A stretch of 64,000 nt of DNA from Telmatactis stephensoni (Eukaryota > Cnidaria > Anthozoa > Actiniaria > Isophelliidae): the NCBI GenBank assembly GCA_029948255.1, contig JALIZF010001940.1:2665001-2729000 (forward strand), in the 5' to 3' direction. The translations under genes and the position numbers were made by a program. Position 1 is the first letter of the stretch; every line of letters starts with the position of its first letter. The notes beneath the pieces were generated by a model. The model saw only the letters and a list, made by a program, of their open reading frames with translations, did no database searches and was not told the origin of the DNA. Shown here in pieces: positions 33,004 to 63,272 of this stretch.

Positions 33004-34018
33004 ACATCAGCCTAATTGGTAAGTGGTATTCAAAGTTGTCAAAAATGTGCCAAAAAGATATTAAACTTTGTGGTATTGGGCATGGTTCAAAGTGTAGCAC
33101 TGAAATAAATGACCCCACATTCATTGCGATGAAAAATTTTGAGGCCACACAAAGCCGAATAGAAAGATGTTTCAATACTCCTTGTGACTACTGTGCATGA
33201 GGGTGGATAGCACTACATATATCTATTGGATTAAGGCACTGTTCTGCACAACTTGTCTTTAAAGGCATTGCAACCCAAATTTCGTGAACTATTGCAGCTT
33301 GTTACATTAACCCTGTATTGCTCAAAATCATCAGCAAAAAGCAGATTGCAGAAAAGTTTAAGTGTAACACCATTGCAATGGATAATACTAATAATTGTCT
33401 AGCTAACAAATTCATGCAACTTGTTTTGCAACATACAACATCAGACAAATTTCAGGACACAGCTCATGAAACAGCGTCTTAAATCCTTAACCAGTGAATT
33501 ATGATGTATAATGATATTCTGTAGTTCCGGAAAATATCCATACTCTCATCACAGACCAATTTGTAAATGGGCCCCCTATCCTCTTGAACTTCCATTTTTC
33601 TTCCCTACAAACTCTGTAATTTTGTTCTTTCTCTGACCCCCCCCCCCCCCCTTCCCCCCCCCCCCCTCCCCCCCCCCTCCTCTCTCTTTTCTAGAATTTC
33701 AAAATCCCTCCATGGTGGGGTATGGATATTTTCTAAAACTACCCATTTGACAATAAATTGCTCATTTGGATAAGGGTTTAAACAATGGACAGCACCATCC
33801 ACCATTTGTACAGCTAGAAGCAGCAACATCCTAGACTAATTCCATAAGCTTCCTGTGCTATGAATGACCTAACAATACAAAGGAATAAAAACTATGACTT
33901 AGGGAATCAGTCTAGACCATCCTCACTAGTTTTAAATTTGTTCTACTTGCTCACCATCCCATGCATGCAGGGCATGATATTTTTAAAGACAATAACCTCT
34001 TTCTACAAAATTTTAATT

Positions 34019-52127
<18,109 letters not shown>

Positions 52128-53194
52128 CTGTAAGGTATAGAATATCTAATTTGCAAATCTGTTAAAACTTAGCACTTAGACATGTGTGTTTGATTGAGTT
52201 AATTTTGACCTACAATAAACCATTTCACGGTTCTTGTTGTTCAACTTCAGCCTTAACATCGTGGATTGAATATATTCTTTAGAAATTGACTACAGTCCAT
52301 GGTAATGTAAGGAATGCAGACATTAACAAACAATCAGAGCACTTTAAAATTCCAAGGGCTACAATCAAATTCTAACAAATACACTCTGTGCTGTCGAGGC
52401 TGAGGTTGAACAATGAGAACTGTGAAATGGTCGATTGTGGACATAACTAATGGGAAATGACTAATAAATACTAATTGTACAATGGTTTTGAGTGGAATAC
52501 CATGGAATATCCTATGAGTCACTTGTGTTTTCTAGCATACACATGAGCCTTTGTATGTGAAGAAAATACAAGTGACAAGTGGGATATTCCATGGTGTGCC
52601 ACAAGAAAGCATTGTATAACTATTTTATCCCACACCATAGAAAATACAGCCAATAACCACAATGCCTTATGGGAAGAGACAGTTGAACACCACAAAATAT
52701 ACAATGGTTTTCATGCTTTCTGATTGGCTATATTTTCTATGATATGGGATAAATTATTTTTATTCCATATTCACTTGTTCTTTATTCCATGCACCACTTA
52801 TTCTATGTGTTATTTGTTCCAAATAGTAGCCAAAAAACTGTCTAATATGAGTTACACACCCAAAATATTACATACAAAACTCTCCAATTTTCTCTGTGCA
52901 TAACTTCTTTGATATTGAACCAAAAGTAGCAATCAAACTTTCTGGAAATATTTCTTATGGAGTACTTTCTTACATAGCATTGATAATTTCTTGCAAGATG
53001 CTCTCATTTTCTCTACTGGCAAAAATCTGAATTGTGAAAGTGTACATATATGGGTGGTGTCTGTCTGTCCATTAACTGAGATTTGACTGTACCTCAGTTT
53101 ATACAAAAACTGCAGATAATTTTGCAGACTATATAGGTCTATACAATGTTTTACAACACTTGATACTAATCTCGCGATCTAATTGGTTGATTAG

Positions 53195-53375
53195 AGTGTG
53201 TCAATAAGAGGACAGACACACTGCTGACGCGTTTCAGTGTGCGCGCTCGTTCTGTTGCCCCGTTTGAAAAGGATTTTTAAACTTTTATCTCAAATAATTG
53301 TTGTAAAAAACTGCGCTAGTGATTCCACTTCAGTTTTGAACATTTTATGACGTCAAGAGTGTGTCAATAAGAGGA
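53195..53375. repeat. Direct repeat in XRCC6 leader intron
   Basis: AGAGTGTGTCAATAAGAGGA followed by CAGACA occurs twice, near 53196 and 53350, about 155 bases apart. The interval is richer in CpG than its surroundings. Confidence 0.6.
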
Positions 53376-53941
53376 CAGACAACTCAAAACCATCTTCAAT
53401 ATTATTTGTTAAACTTCTCTTATTGTCCTTCCCAGTCCCCCAGGTGTCCCCCACCCTCCCCTCCCACTTTCACAACAGGGAAATCTTAGGACCTAATCCC
53501 CAAACAGTAAATTAATCCCTTATGACAACAGAAACTTATGTGCGAAAAATGTTTCTGTGAACTAGCTAAACGATTCCTTGATTTTAATTCTCCTGGCACA
53601 AAATTTATCAAGTGAGTGGTCAACGATAATAAACTACTTTGTACTGAATGAAAAGCTGCATTGTACGGCATTGTGCTTTAAGCTTATGTCAAATAAAGTA
53701 CTGTTTCATTTTCTTATATTATCACGTCAAACCTCTTTTTCCATTTGAGACAAAACTCAGCGCAAAATCGTTTTACAAATTACAATCTTGATCGTGCGAG
53801 GAAAGCGAATGAAATCTGAAGCTAACACAAAGTTGAGCATGATCGAACTCAAACGTTGAGCTCAAACGTCTATAAAATGAAATTGCTAGTCCTCAAAGAT
53901 ATTCTAGATAATTTGAAAATGAATACTAGATTGAATTTTAC

Positions 53942-54060
53942 CTGAAATTGTGCTTTGTGTGGAGCAAAGAAGCCAAATTTCTGCAAACTTTTCTGTCGAC
54001 AAACTGCAGAGCAAAGCAACTTTGGTTCTTCCCGCGTTTAGTGCCAGGTCTCACGCGACA
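53942..54060 (-). other. XRCC6: Probable untranslated first exon of XRCC6
   Basis: On the minus strand, CACAATTTCAG is followed by GTAAAATTC at 53941, a good 5' splice site. The coding start at 52127 directly follows a 3' splice site, so a leader exon is needed, and this is the best candidate in the preceding 2 kb. The upstream boundary is a guess. Confidence 0.5.
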
Positions 54061-54479
54061 AACTCTGAAACTTTAACACAGGAAACCCAAACTAGATTCC
54101 TATTTTATTTATTTATTTTAATTTATATTATATTTTTGATATCCATATAGAGAGCCGTACAATATGTTTTTAACTGAGTAGAGATACTGCTAACTTTGAA
54201 TATTTTTTCTTTGAGCAAATTTTGCAAAACGTTTACAATGATTCATGGGAAATAGATTTCTTTGACAAATTTTGTATTTAGAATAACTTTATCCAAACTT
54301 TCAAATTTGCCAATAAAAGTTCAAACTGGAAATAACTTCGAAATACTGGAAATGTGGGAACAATTATTGATTTGTTTGTAGGTAACGGAAGTTGTTGGTA
54401 ACGGAAGTAGAAGATCGTTTTATGCATTTCCTGTAACGTGCTTACTTTACTTCCGGCTGCTACTTGAGGCTTCGAGAAG
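54061..54479. promoter_or_regulatory. Probable divergent XRCC6/PPP1R15 promoter
   Basis: Between the inferred XRCC6 leader and the PPP1R15 leader lie two direct GTAACGGAAGT motifs (about 54381 and 54397) and an inverted ACTTCCGG (about 54448), all ETS-type sites. There is also AAGATGGCGGGCGG at 54477-54490, which resembles a YY1 site at a TATA-less start. No TATA box is evident. Site identities are by consensus only. Confidence 0.5.
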
Positions 54480-54509
54480 ATGGCGGGCGGTTCGGGGGTG
54501 TGTTTGTGA
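54480..54509 (+). promoter_or_regulatory. PPP1R15 upstream ORF 1 (9 codons)
   Basis: The ATG lies in a YY1-like AAGATGGCGG; the peptide is MAGGSGVCL. It may act as the first of three upstream ORFs in the PPP1R15 leader if the transcript starts upstream of 54480. Confidence 0.45.
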
Positions 54510-54613
54510 CTTTGGCAGAAAATCTCTTTCTTTCTCGATACAAAGCCACCGAAGTCTCAAAATTCGATTCAAACGACACAAAAACCTCGACAGTTCAAAA
54601 GGAAATCATTTGA

Positions 54614-54646
54614 ATGAAATATTTCAAAGAGATTTCGAAATCGTGA
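54614..54646 (+). promoter_or_regulatory. PPP1R15 upstream ORF 2 (10 codons)
   Basis: The ATG at 54614 opens MKYFKEISKS and stops. It lies 433 bases before the main start, in a stretch without evident splice sites. Confidence 0.5.
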
Positions 54647-54814
54647 CATCCATCACAGAAAAGGCCCGCCATTTTGAGTTGCATCATCCTTTCCTGATAT
54701 AGAATCTGAGTCAGCACGCAGCATAGGGGGAGACTGGTCGTCATATAAAGGACCAAACTACCTTATTGTTGGTAATACACCAACAAGATACATCAAGTAA
54801 ACTACAGAGTCAGT

Positions 54815-54988
54815 ATGGATTGTGTTGGAAATCTTCAACGGTTGAATTCAAGCTCGCATAGAAATAGAAGTTCAAGTTTATTGGAGACCATTTTGACCAC
54901 AACAAGGAATATAAGCTTATATTGGACTCAATTTTCGCCATCGAAATACTACGCGTTATATAATCAAGAAGACTTTGGTCTTAGCTGA
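54815..54988 (+). promoter_or_regulatory. PPP1R15 upstream ORF 3 (57 codons)
   Basis: The frame starts MDCVGNLQRLNSSSHRNRSS and ends DFGLS, stopping 58 bases before the main ATG. Mammalian PPP1R15A and PPP1R15B leaders carry upstream ORFs that let translation continue when eIF2-alpha is phosphorylated. The same logic is inferred here, though this uORF is unusually long. Confidence 0.55.
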
Positions 54989-55046
54989 CAATAGTTAAAT
55001 CAATTCTAGTTATAAAAGTTTGGAGGCAATTTCTTCCAAATTCAAA

Positions 55047-57950
55047 ATGTTAGGTTCTGTGATCGAAGGGTTAATGGGGATCCTTCTCCGCATCTGGACG
55101 ATTGGCGTATTTTATTTTCTGAACAATCGTTTGTTTTCTTGGATGAAAGGTTAGTTTACTCACGAAATGGATAGTAGAATTGCATGAGAAGTTGAGACGT
55201 ATGAGTCAGCTAAATTGTGTCCCAAAAGCGTACAATAAGCTTATAAACTTAAGCTTATTCATAGCTGAAAGCATACATCTTGAAGCTCTCTACAAGCAAT
55301 TTATGCTTCCATGGTCTGCAACTTTACAGACGTTTTACATTTTGTAACTGTTGTTTCCGTGCTTTTGTGTTAAAATGTCAAAGTTTCTGAAGATTATTTT
55401 TTGAAATTCTGCTAAGTTACTCAATTTCTTGAATTTATTTATTTTCCCAGAAATGTCACTTATTTCTTGATTTTACTTTTTGTCTCGTATGTATTCCTCA
55501 TTTATTTGTGTAAAATGTCACAAAACGTACTTCATACAGAAATGCGACTTGTTTTTCTTTTAGAATTATAACTTCATTCATTCATTTCTGTCATTTCCCA
55601 AAACTTCCTTCACCTTTATTGACAAAAGAAAAACATTCACAATGCATACATTGTTTTAGCTTTTTAGATTTCAGCACAAATGTTAAATGCTGTCACTCAC
55701 AGATGCAACAATTTAGTGAAAATTTTTACATTTATATATTCTAACTGGCATGGGAACGTTAAATGCAAGTTGCAAATAAGTCTTGTATATTTTATCCTAC
55801 CAAATGAGATAAAATCAAGATTATTTGGAAACCATACTAAAACTCGGGTAACCAAAGCTCCAGTGAAATATGCAGTAGACATTTGGCATTTAGTTCTAAG
55901 GTTTATTCATAAATAGTCTAAATTTTGGTCTTATTTTTTAATTTCTTTTTATTTTTTATTTTTTATTTTTGGATCAATATTGTATGCATTCTAATCATTT
56001 TTTAGCAGAATAAGAATAGACATGTTCCCATATATTTAGCTACAGCAATTGTTGTTCAGCCAACTGAATCAAATAACAAGGATAAGAAATGTCATTTCCT
56101 AAGTGAATTCTGAGAAATGTAAAGCCGTCAGTCATGTACAAATCCAGTTTTTAAATTGATTTTTACTAATCCTGTTGTTGTTGGTGATCAAAAGACAACT
56201 TCTCCTTTAGAACCTAAAGAGTACCAAGAAGAACTCTAAATTTTATCAGAAAAACTCTTGACTTGATCATAACTCACTTATGTCAAAAGTCACTTTTAAA
56301 AGTTATTATAAAGAACTTTTAATTTTAAATACTAAAGTTCTTTGTGTCCTTTGATAACATTTTAAAGGGTAAAATTGTACAAAATAACAAAATTTATTGA
56401 TGTTTAACTTCTCCTGTGGACTTGGAGAGCTTTAGGGAGAACTTAGAACTTGATCAAATAATTTATTAACTTTTTCTTGCATAATAAAGTGGTTAATTTC
56501 ATCTAAAAATCTTATTATCAAGATTTACATTTTCTTTGTGTTTGAATTTGTAGATTCAAGAACGCCAAAAATACCATATCAAAAGATGACTCTATTGCCA
56601 AAAAAGGAAAATATTTGTCACGATAACAAAGGAATTGAACTTTGCTTACTCAATTCGAGACATTCCTGGAAAAACTATATATTTATGAATTTAGGAGATT
56701 CCAAGAATCAAGATTGTTCTTGGAGCCAAATGACAATGTGTTTACCATATCAGAAAGATTCATCCTCTCATATTAATAATTACAAGAAAGACTTTTCTGT
56801 CTTGGAGCTCTTTTCTTCTTGGAGCAAGTGTAGAATACCTCAACTAGAAAAACTTGCTACGACAAGCTACAAGGAACCCAAAAAGTACTGTGACAGTCAC
56901 TCCATGGAATTACTTCCTTGCTGTAGTTCTGAGAAATTAGACATTATGGATACTTGTCCTTACGAAAGCTTGTATTTTACTGGAATTTATCAAAAGGAGA
57001 AAGATCAATTTGAAGAGATGGAGCATAGTTCAAAAAAATTAGACTACATGAATGCTTGTCCCTATGAAGGCTATTATTCCAGTAGCATTTATCAGAAGGA
57101 AAAAGATCAATTCAAAGAAATGGAAGAGTTGAAGAAAGAAATGTGCTGTTTATATAGTCCTGAGAAGAACTGTAGTCGGGCTGAAAGTGTTGATTCAGGT
57201 TTTCAATCCTTCCACAATGTCAACATGAAATACACTTGCATCAACACAGATGGAATCATTCTCTATGTTTCTGGTGTTTGTTATAATAAAGAAGGAAGAG
57301 TAATTGCAATGACAGTGGGTTTTGGAGTTGAGGACGATTCATCTGAAGAATCAATCTTTTCTGATGACGAAGAAGATGGTGATGAACTTTCATCAGATGA
57401 AGAAGATTCGGTTTGTTCTGACAGTGAAGAAGACTTTATAGTATTTGACACTACTGAATGTGAACAACCTGAACAGTTTTGTCCCAATTCTTTGGATGAA
57501 TTCTCTGTAGCTGTTACTTTGACTACAGCGTGTCCAACAGTAGAACTTAAAATTTCTCAAACACTCTCTCCACCATCACTTTTCCGTTGTACCCCACGAC
57601 ATGAAAATCAGAGCAAGAGCTTTAGATGTAAAAATAAGGAGAGAAAATTTAAACTTCACAAAGATATAGATGTAAAAACTACTTTTAAGAAAGAAACTAA
57701 AAACCAACAGACAGAATTACAAGAAGAATGCAGTGCTGGCATTGCAGATAGTTTTAGAAAGAAAGTACATTTTAGTGACGATGTTGAAGTGCATAAAATT
57801 ATAACTTGGGACTTTGCTTACCGACATGCAAGAGTAGGACCCTGGAAGGACTTCGCTACTGATAGAGTTCATTTTCAAAGAAAAATTGATGAAATTGCTT
57901 GTGTTTTGGAACCAGTTTTGAGGAAGAAAATTGCAGTTATGAACAAATAA
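55047..57950 (+). CDS. PPP1R15: PPP1R15 (GADD34/CReP) eIF2-alpha phosphatase regulatory subunit
   Basis: Two coding exons, 55047-55149 and 56554-57950, join in phase 1 to 499 aa. Exon 1 encodes a hydrophobic, amphipathic N terminus (GLMGILLRIWTIGVFYFLNN), like the ER-anchoring helix of mammalian PPP1R15. Residues ~159-225 hold two 33-residue tandem repeats (SS.KLD.M..CPYE, IYQKEKDQF). An acidic Ser/Asp/Glu stretch (~294-330) follows. The C terminus has the PP1-binding KVHF motif at 438-441, then the conserved core W.FAYRHARVGPWKDFATDR and FQRKI, which matches the PPP1R15 actin/eIF2-alpha-contacting segment. Known: the subunit directs PP1 to phospho-eIF2-alpha to restore translation. The start is supported by the hydrophobic exon and phase fit; three upstream ORFs precede it. 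Head-to-head with XRCC6. Confidence 0.92.
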
Positions 57951-58556
57951 TTTATTGTTGACCAGCCCTGTCAAAATGTACGAGTAGCTATCAGTTCTTC
58001 TGCTTAATTAATTACAATGGAATTACACAAAAGCTACTTCACAATTCAGTCCTCAAATACTGAGCTATAACTCTTCAATGGCCAGGCATCGCATCCCACA
58101 AGTCCATGCATACATTTTCTCTGTATTAAACCTCTGTACAATAGGCACTGTTCACAAAGGTCATCTTTTCTGTCACCAAAGTGGCTATTGTTGAGTTTGA
58201 CTGTATTAAGAAATGTGGGGTGCGCTAACCTGTTCAAATTATAATTTGTAAATTGCTAGCTACTTCAGTTGTTCTGCCTACAAATCATTTTTACAGGGCT
58301 GTGCTCTATGAAATGAATTACACCTAAATGCACAATAATACATGAAAAGTAATCAAATTGCTATGGATGTGGAAGTCAAAAGTATGTATTATTTATCTAA
58401 AGACAAAATGTTTAAATTTGTGTAGTGCACACTAGCCACCTTTGCAGACACTCTTGGTGGTCACCTGAAGAACATCTAAACAGTTTATTATTTTATTGTT
58501 GTAGACATATTGGTTTTAACTAAGTGAATTGCACAGTTCAGCTTAAATTGAAACAA

Positions 58557-58662
58557 CTGAAGGTATGCCCATAAAAATGGCTTAAGTGACATTTTTCAAT
58601 TGATCTAAAATGGTATTTATAAGTGCACTGACTTATGCTGTTTTCATGAGTATCCCTTCAAT
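58557..58662. repeat. TTGAAGG palindromic MITE, diverged copy 4
   Basis: AACTGAAGGTATGCCCATAA and TTTTCATGAGTATCCCTTCAAT are imperfect inverted ends with AAGTGACATTTTTCAATTGAT inside, matching the family at 17832 and 34499. Confidence 0.55.
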
Positions 58663-59654
58663 CAGCATTATAAGAAGATCTTTGCTGACATTGTTTACAT
58701 TTTGCTTCATTAGGATATGGTTTCAATTTGAGAAAATTGCAAACTGAGTTAATCAAAACAAAATGAACTTGAAGAGCTCATTCATATAAGGTGTCTACAA
58801 AAGTTTTAGCTCTTTGGATGCAATGTTAAATGAGAGAGCAGCTTTCAAATTACTGTTTGGCGAAAGTGCTGATCGGAGCCCAATCATGTATATCACATGT
58901 CAACCTCAAATCTTGAAGGAAAGCGAATTTTGCTATGCCCTTTCGATATTCACAGTTGATTTGGTGTTAATGTGGTTAAAAACTAAAATACCTATGCTAA
59001 TGAGCAAAAAATTGTATGCAAAGATCCACCTAGAGCGCATTTAATGCAAATATTGCCCTCGCAATATTTCACGTTTGTGCTTCAATATATTTTGCATTTA
59101 GGCGAATTCTTAAGAATTTTAAAACAATAAATTAAGTCAGTTAAAAATTTGATTAACTGTTTTGATAATAAAAATGGCAATGCCTTCAAACTTGACTAAA
59201 ACAGCTTTCATGGGAGGCTGAGCTTAATATAAGAAATGGGTAGGAGTGCAACATTTTAAAATTTTGTTCCCAGAAGTAAAACGACCTACTTTCTGCAACA
59301 AAATTTCTCAACTTGCAACAAATAATTTTGTCGCGAGACAAGTTTCAATTATATTGGAGTGGAAAAACGCATTGCTTTTCAACTCGTCTCGCAAGTTGAG
59401 TGATTTTGTTACTCGTATTACCGTAGCTTTAGCTAATTCGGTAGCCTTTTTGAAGAGCTAGCTAGGTTTTTGTGACTAAAAACGTTTGAAAAGTAGGATA
59501 TCAGTATAGCTATTATTGTTTGTTTGTTTTGTTTGCTTGCTTGTTTTGTTTGATTATGTTTCCGATTCTTTTGATCTGGAAGTTAAATCACTTTCTACTC
59601 TGATCTTGGTTAACTGTTTTAATTAGGACAATTTCGTCCCAGCATGAACTTAAA

Positions 59655-59770
59655 GCCCGGTAATATACGAGCAACAAAATCGTGCAACTTGTCGCGCAAC
59701 CCCTGTCGCGGAACATTGTTGCGCGCTGCAAGTTGCAGAGCAAATGTTGCTCGTATTACCACCTCGCGCG
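59655..59770. repeat. GTAATACGAGCAAC inverted repeat
   Basis: CGGTAATATACGAGCAACAA and its inverse TTGCTCGTATTACC flank a TTGCGCGCAAC-rich interior. A diverged relative lies near 59290-59425. Confidence 0.55.
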
Positions 59771-61064
59771 CAACAAATTTTCTTTGTTGCAAAAAGTAGG
59801 CAATGCTTCTTGTACGCCATTTTGTTTGTGCGTGCAACGTACTTATCTCGTTTAGATATCAGCTGGGATAGGTCCTTCAAAAGACGATTAGCGTTAAACC
59901 AGGACTGGATGGGAAAAGAGCAAGTGCTTCCTACACCACTGGCGCAGCTGACACCGACATCCTCAGAGCACCACCCACCTTATCCAAGCCTGCCCTATCT
60001 TCAGTCCCCCTCACGGAGCCTTGGGGCTGAAAGATTTGGATGAGGACACCATCTGATGACTTAATACCTCTGACGTCCCTGTGTTATGATGCTGGTGGAT
60101 TACACGCACGACGATGTACTCAAATCAGAGCGCGAAAATGCTCACTTTTTGTAATAATAGACCATATTCGTATTCTCAGTATTGAACGGGAGCTAGTTTG
60201 CAAAAGAGGCTCATGCTGGGGAAGTTTTATCTAATATAAATATTTTTAATGATAATCCCCTAGTCACTCTTAGTGAGTTTTTGACATTTATTAAATTGGT
60301 CATGCGCATTTTTAATTGCGTATTTTGGACTGATTCCGCTGCATGGACATTAACCATTGGAGTAGATTGTGGTTGTTTTTCTGCACTTTACTGATCAAGT
60401 TAAGAAAGCAACACCTTCTTCAAAGGTATATCAATCAACTCGCTCTTAGAAATCTAAATTTCGAAAGGTCAAAAGCAGCTTAAATTTCGGATTTTGCATT
60501 CAATATAAATCGAATTTGTTGTACATAAACTGAATGTGAATCAGATGCAAGCTTCACAGTCATGAGTCATGATCGTGCAAATTTGTGAGTGAAATTTCCT
60601 CCTCGAAAATACCTGTATTCTGTAAAACTTCTTTTCTGATCTTTACACAAATTGATGTTCAGTCGCTTTGGTTGCTTTCGCACAAGACAGTATAATGTAA
60701 CAAGGGCTATGGAGCGTACACTGGTTGCATGCCTGTCCTGCGTAACGTTGCATTTTAAAAAAGACGCCCATAAGCAAGGCCGTTTACTCGAATGTTCAAT
60801 CATGCGATTTCAGCATATATAGAGGCGTCAGTAGAGGTTTTTAGAAATTCTGGTCAGCCGATTGAAAAGTGTCCTTAAAACCGTGTTTCTTACGGTGCCT
60901 TACGTGACAAAATGACTCTCGTCTTCAGTCTGTCAGCTTTTAGTATGCTCTAGAAACAATACTTGCCGTAGCAGTAACTCGAGACTTCTATTACCGATTA
61001 TAAAGACTAACTGTTTCTAACGGAATTAAGTGAAATATACTTGCATGGTTTCCTACTCTTTTTT

Positions 61065-61935
61065 GGCTGTCGTTAAAACACGGGGTGCGGATTGCGGATA
61101 GATTTTTGCGGATTGCGGATAGATTTTTGCGGATAGTGTCCGAAATATAAAATTAGTCCAAAAATTCCAAACAATTATAAAATTAAAGAGTAGGTAATGA
61201 TAAACAACAAAGAACAAGGAATTGACATGTACCATTTAAGAACTGGCCGTTCTGGCTGTTTGGTTCCACTAAATGGAAAACACCCTTAGTCAGCAGAAAA
61301 AACACAGCCGAATACGGGATATCTTAAAATAGTGAAGATAGGATATTGACGAAGAGCTGTAGGGAAATTTGTCCGTCCCAAAATTAGAATAGATACGGAA
61401 TGCTAAATGGAGTCGTAATTGTTTTAATAAAAGCTCACAAAGCTAAAACTTAACAGAGACGTTTTATTTACAACCGTGAGTATTAACCTTTAAAACGTAC
61501 CTCTCACTTGGATTGAAACTGGTCACGCAAGGTTTGTCACGTTGATCAGAAACAAATGACCTTAGTGTTCCTTTACTTTTGGAGAGGTTTTGAAGTTGAA
61601 GATCAAAATTATTTCTTTAATATTATTCTAAAAATGATCTCGAAATGTTTCAAAACAAGTTTTTTAGCAAACTGCACAAAACGCTGCTAGCTTCTTGACC
61701 CGCACAAACTCTCTATCTGAATCACGATGACAGATTATAAATCAGAAAAATTTCTTTTGGCCGTCTTATATTTAGATATTTGTTTTTGTTCTTTGTTATT
61801 TATCATTACCGGCTTACTCTTTAATTGTATAATTATTTTTGGACTAATTTTATATTTTGGACACTATCCGCAAAAATCTATCCGCAATCCGCAAAAGTCT
61901 ATCCGCAATCCGCACCCCGCGTTTTAACGACAGCC
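61065..61935. mobile_element. 871-bp Mutator-like element with ~155-bp TIRs
   Basis: The ends GGCTGTCGTTAAAACACGGG and CCCGCGTTTTAACGACAGCC are inverted; similarity runs about 155 bases inward and includes a TGCGGATTGCGGATAGATTT tandem motif. An exact 9-bp direct repeat CTCTTTTTT flanks it (61056-61064 and 61936-61944). No transposase frame; a non-autonomous member. Confidence 0.8.
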
Positions 61936-61944
61936 CTCTTTTTT

Positions 61945-63272
61945 GTACTAGCTCTTTCGATCTAGGTCTGTAGAAAAAAAAGAAAAAGAAAAAGAAAAAG
62001 AAAATCTCAGCTCCGGGACTGATTTTTACGAATCCTTACATGACGAGCTTGTTTTACCATAGGAAGCCTCAGCTCACTGTGAGAGGCTAATATCCCGAGG
62101 GGGAGTCGTATATATAAGAGGGCGCGGGGATTCTCGTTGGAAATTTCGAAAATGACCCAATACGCTTAAGTCTTCAGTCGCATCCCTTTGAAGCGTTCGC
62201 ACTTGTCTTACGCCTCAAAGATGACTGTTCGCTATCCATGCACACTAGTGTATAAAGGTTTCTTGATGAGGACGCTTACAGTTTATCCAAATAGATGTGC
62301 ATGGGGAAGAGTAGCCTGAAGACGATTTTTGTCTTATGGTGGTGTCTTGGTGTGGTGAATTGTTATATGTACAACAGTTTATCTAGCCAGACAAGTGAAA
62401 TAATCAAATGACTTAATATTTGAATATATTAGCTCTGATTGGTCAAAATGTCCATGTTGGGTCACAAAGGAATACAGTTGATAGGAAGACAGACTTTACC
62501 AGGTAAGCTGACAAAAGCGTTGGGAATATTCACACAATCTTTATAGACCAACTGAAGGTGGCCATTTTATAGGATGTCATTGTATGCCCAATTAGAATTA
62601 AAATTAGCTTTGAACTTGATTTTGCGCTATGCAGGGTGTGTTGCAACTTGTTTTGCGACACATTTGCCAGACCAGTTGGAGAAAAATGTACCATGTAAAA
62701 TAAATTTTGGTTCATAACTTGATTTCATTAAGATCGCTACAATCTATAGTTTCCAGTTTAGTGTTTTTGAGCCCCTTTCTCTTCACTATATCATAAAGTT
62801 CCATAGTTCCATAGAGCACATTTTCGGCTGCAATCGTAGCGGTGATACGGAAACCAAGCAAAAACGTACGCAGAATCAGTAATGCACTGCTCATTAGCAA
62901 TATTGATAGTGAGTCTGCCGTATGCTACTTGCACTTATGCTTATATCGCTAGTGTGAATCAAGCTTTGAATAATAACATCCATCCGTAGACTCCTTAATT
63001 CGCAGCCGTTTTTTGTATCGGGATCACTGGTACAAAAAACGGCTGCGAAGGAGACTAATCTATCCGTAGCCTCCGACGAAGGCAATTCCTTGTATTGGGC
63101 TTCCTTTGGCAACGGCTATTGGGCTTCCTTTGTAACAGTTATATTGACCGCGAGTGGAGTAGACTCCCTCTTCCACTTTTCCTAAACAGGAAGCCCAAGA
63201 ACAGAGAAAAAAAACAGTGATGCCTGCGGAGAAGGCTAGTCCATCCGCTCGAAATCTTTTTGATCACCGCGC
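61945..63272. other. Intergenic DNA upstream of the CHDH-like gene
   Basis: It has a purine tract near 61977-62000 and an isolated TATATATAAG box at 62109-62117 in a GC-rich setting. A short inverted pair lies near 63000-63055 (CGCAGCCGTTTTTTGTA). No supported coding frame. Confidence 0.45.

Larger units (their letters stand above)
32017..34018. other. Intergenic DNA between convergent genes
   Basis: This is the 3' flank of the 259-aa gene and of XRCC6. It holds a (GGAA)n run and SINE (32170-32485), a palindrome (32905-33003), and a C-rich run at 33640-33680. No coding frame is supported. Confidence 0.55.
57951..61055. other. Intergenic DNA, no supported gene
   Basis: The stretch contains a diverged TTGAAGG MITE (58557-58662), a GCAAC-rich inverted repeat (59655-59770) and a GC-rich open stretch (59866-60043) described separately. 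Other frames are short and without domains. Confidence 0.5.
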
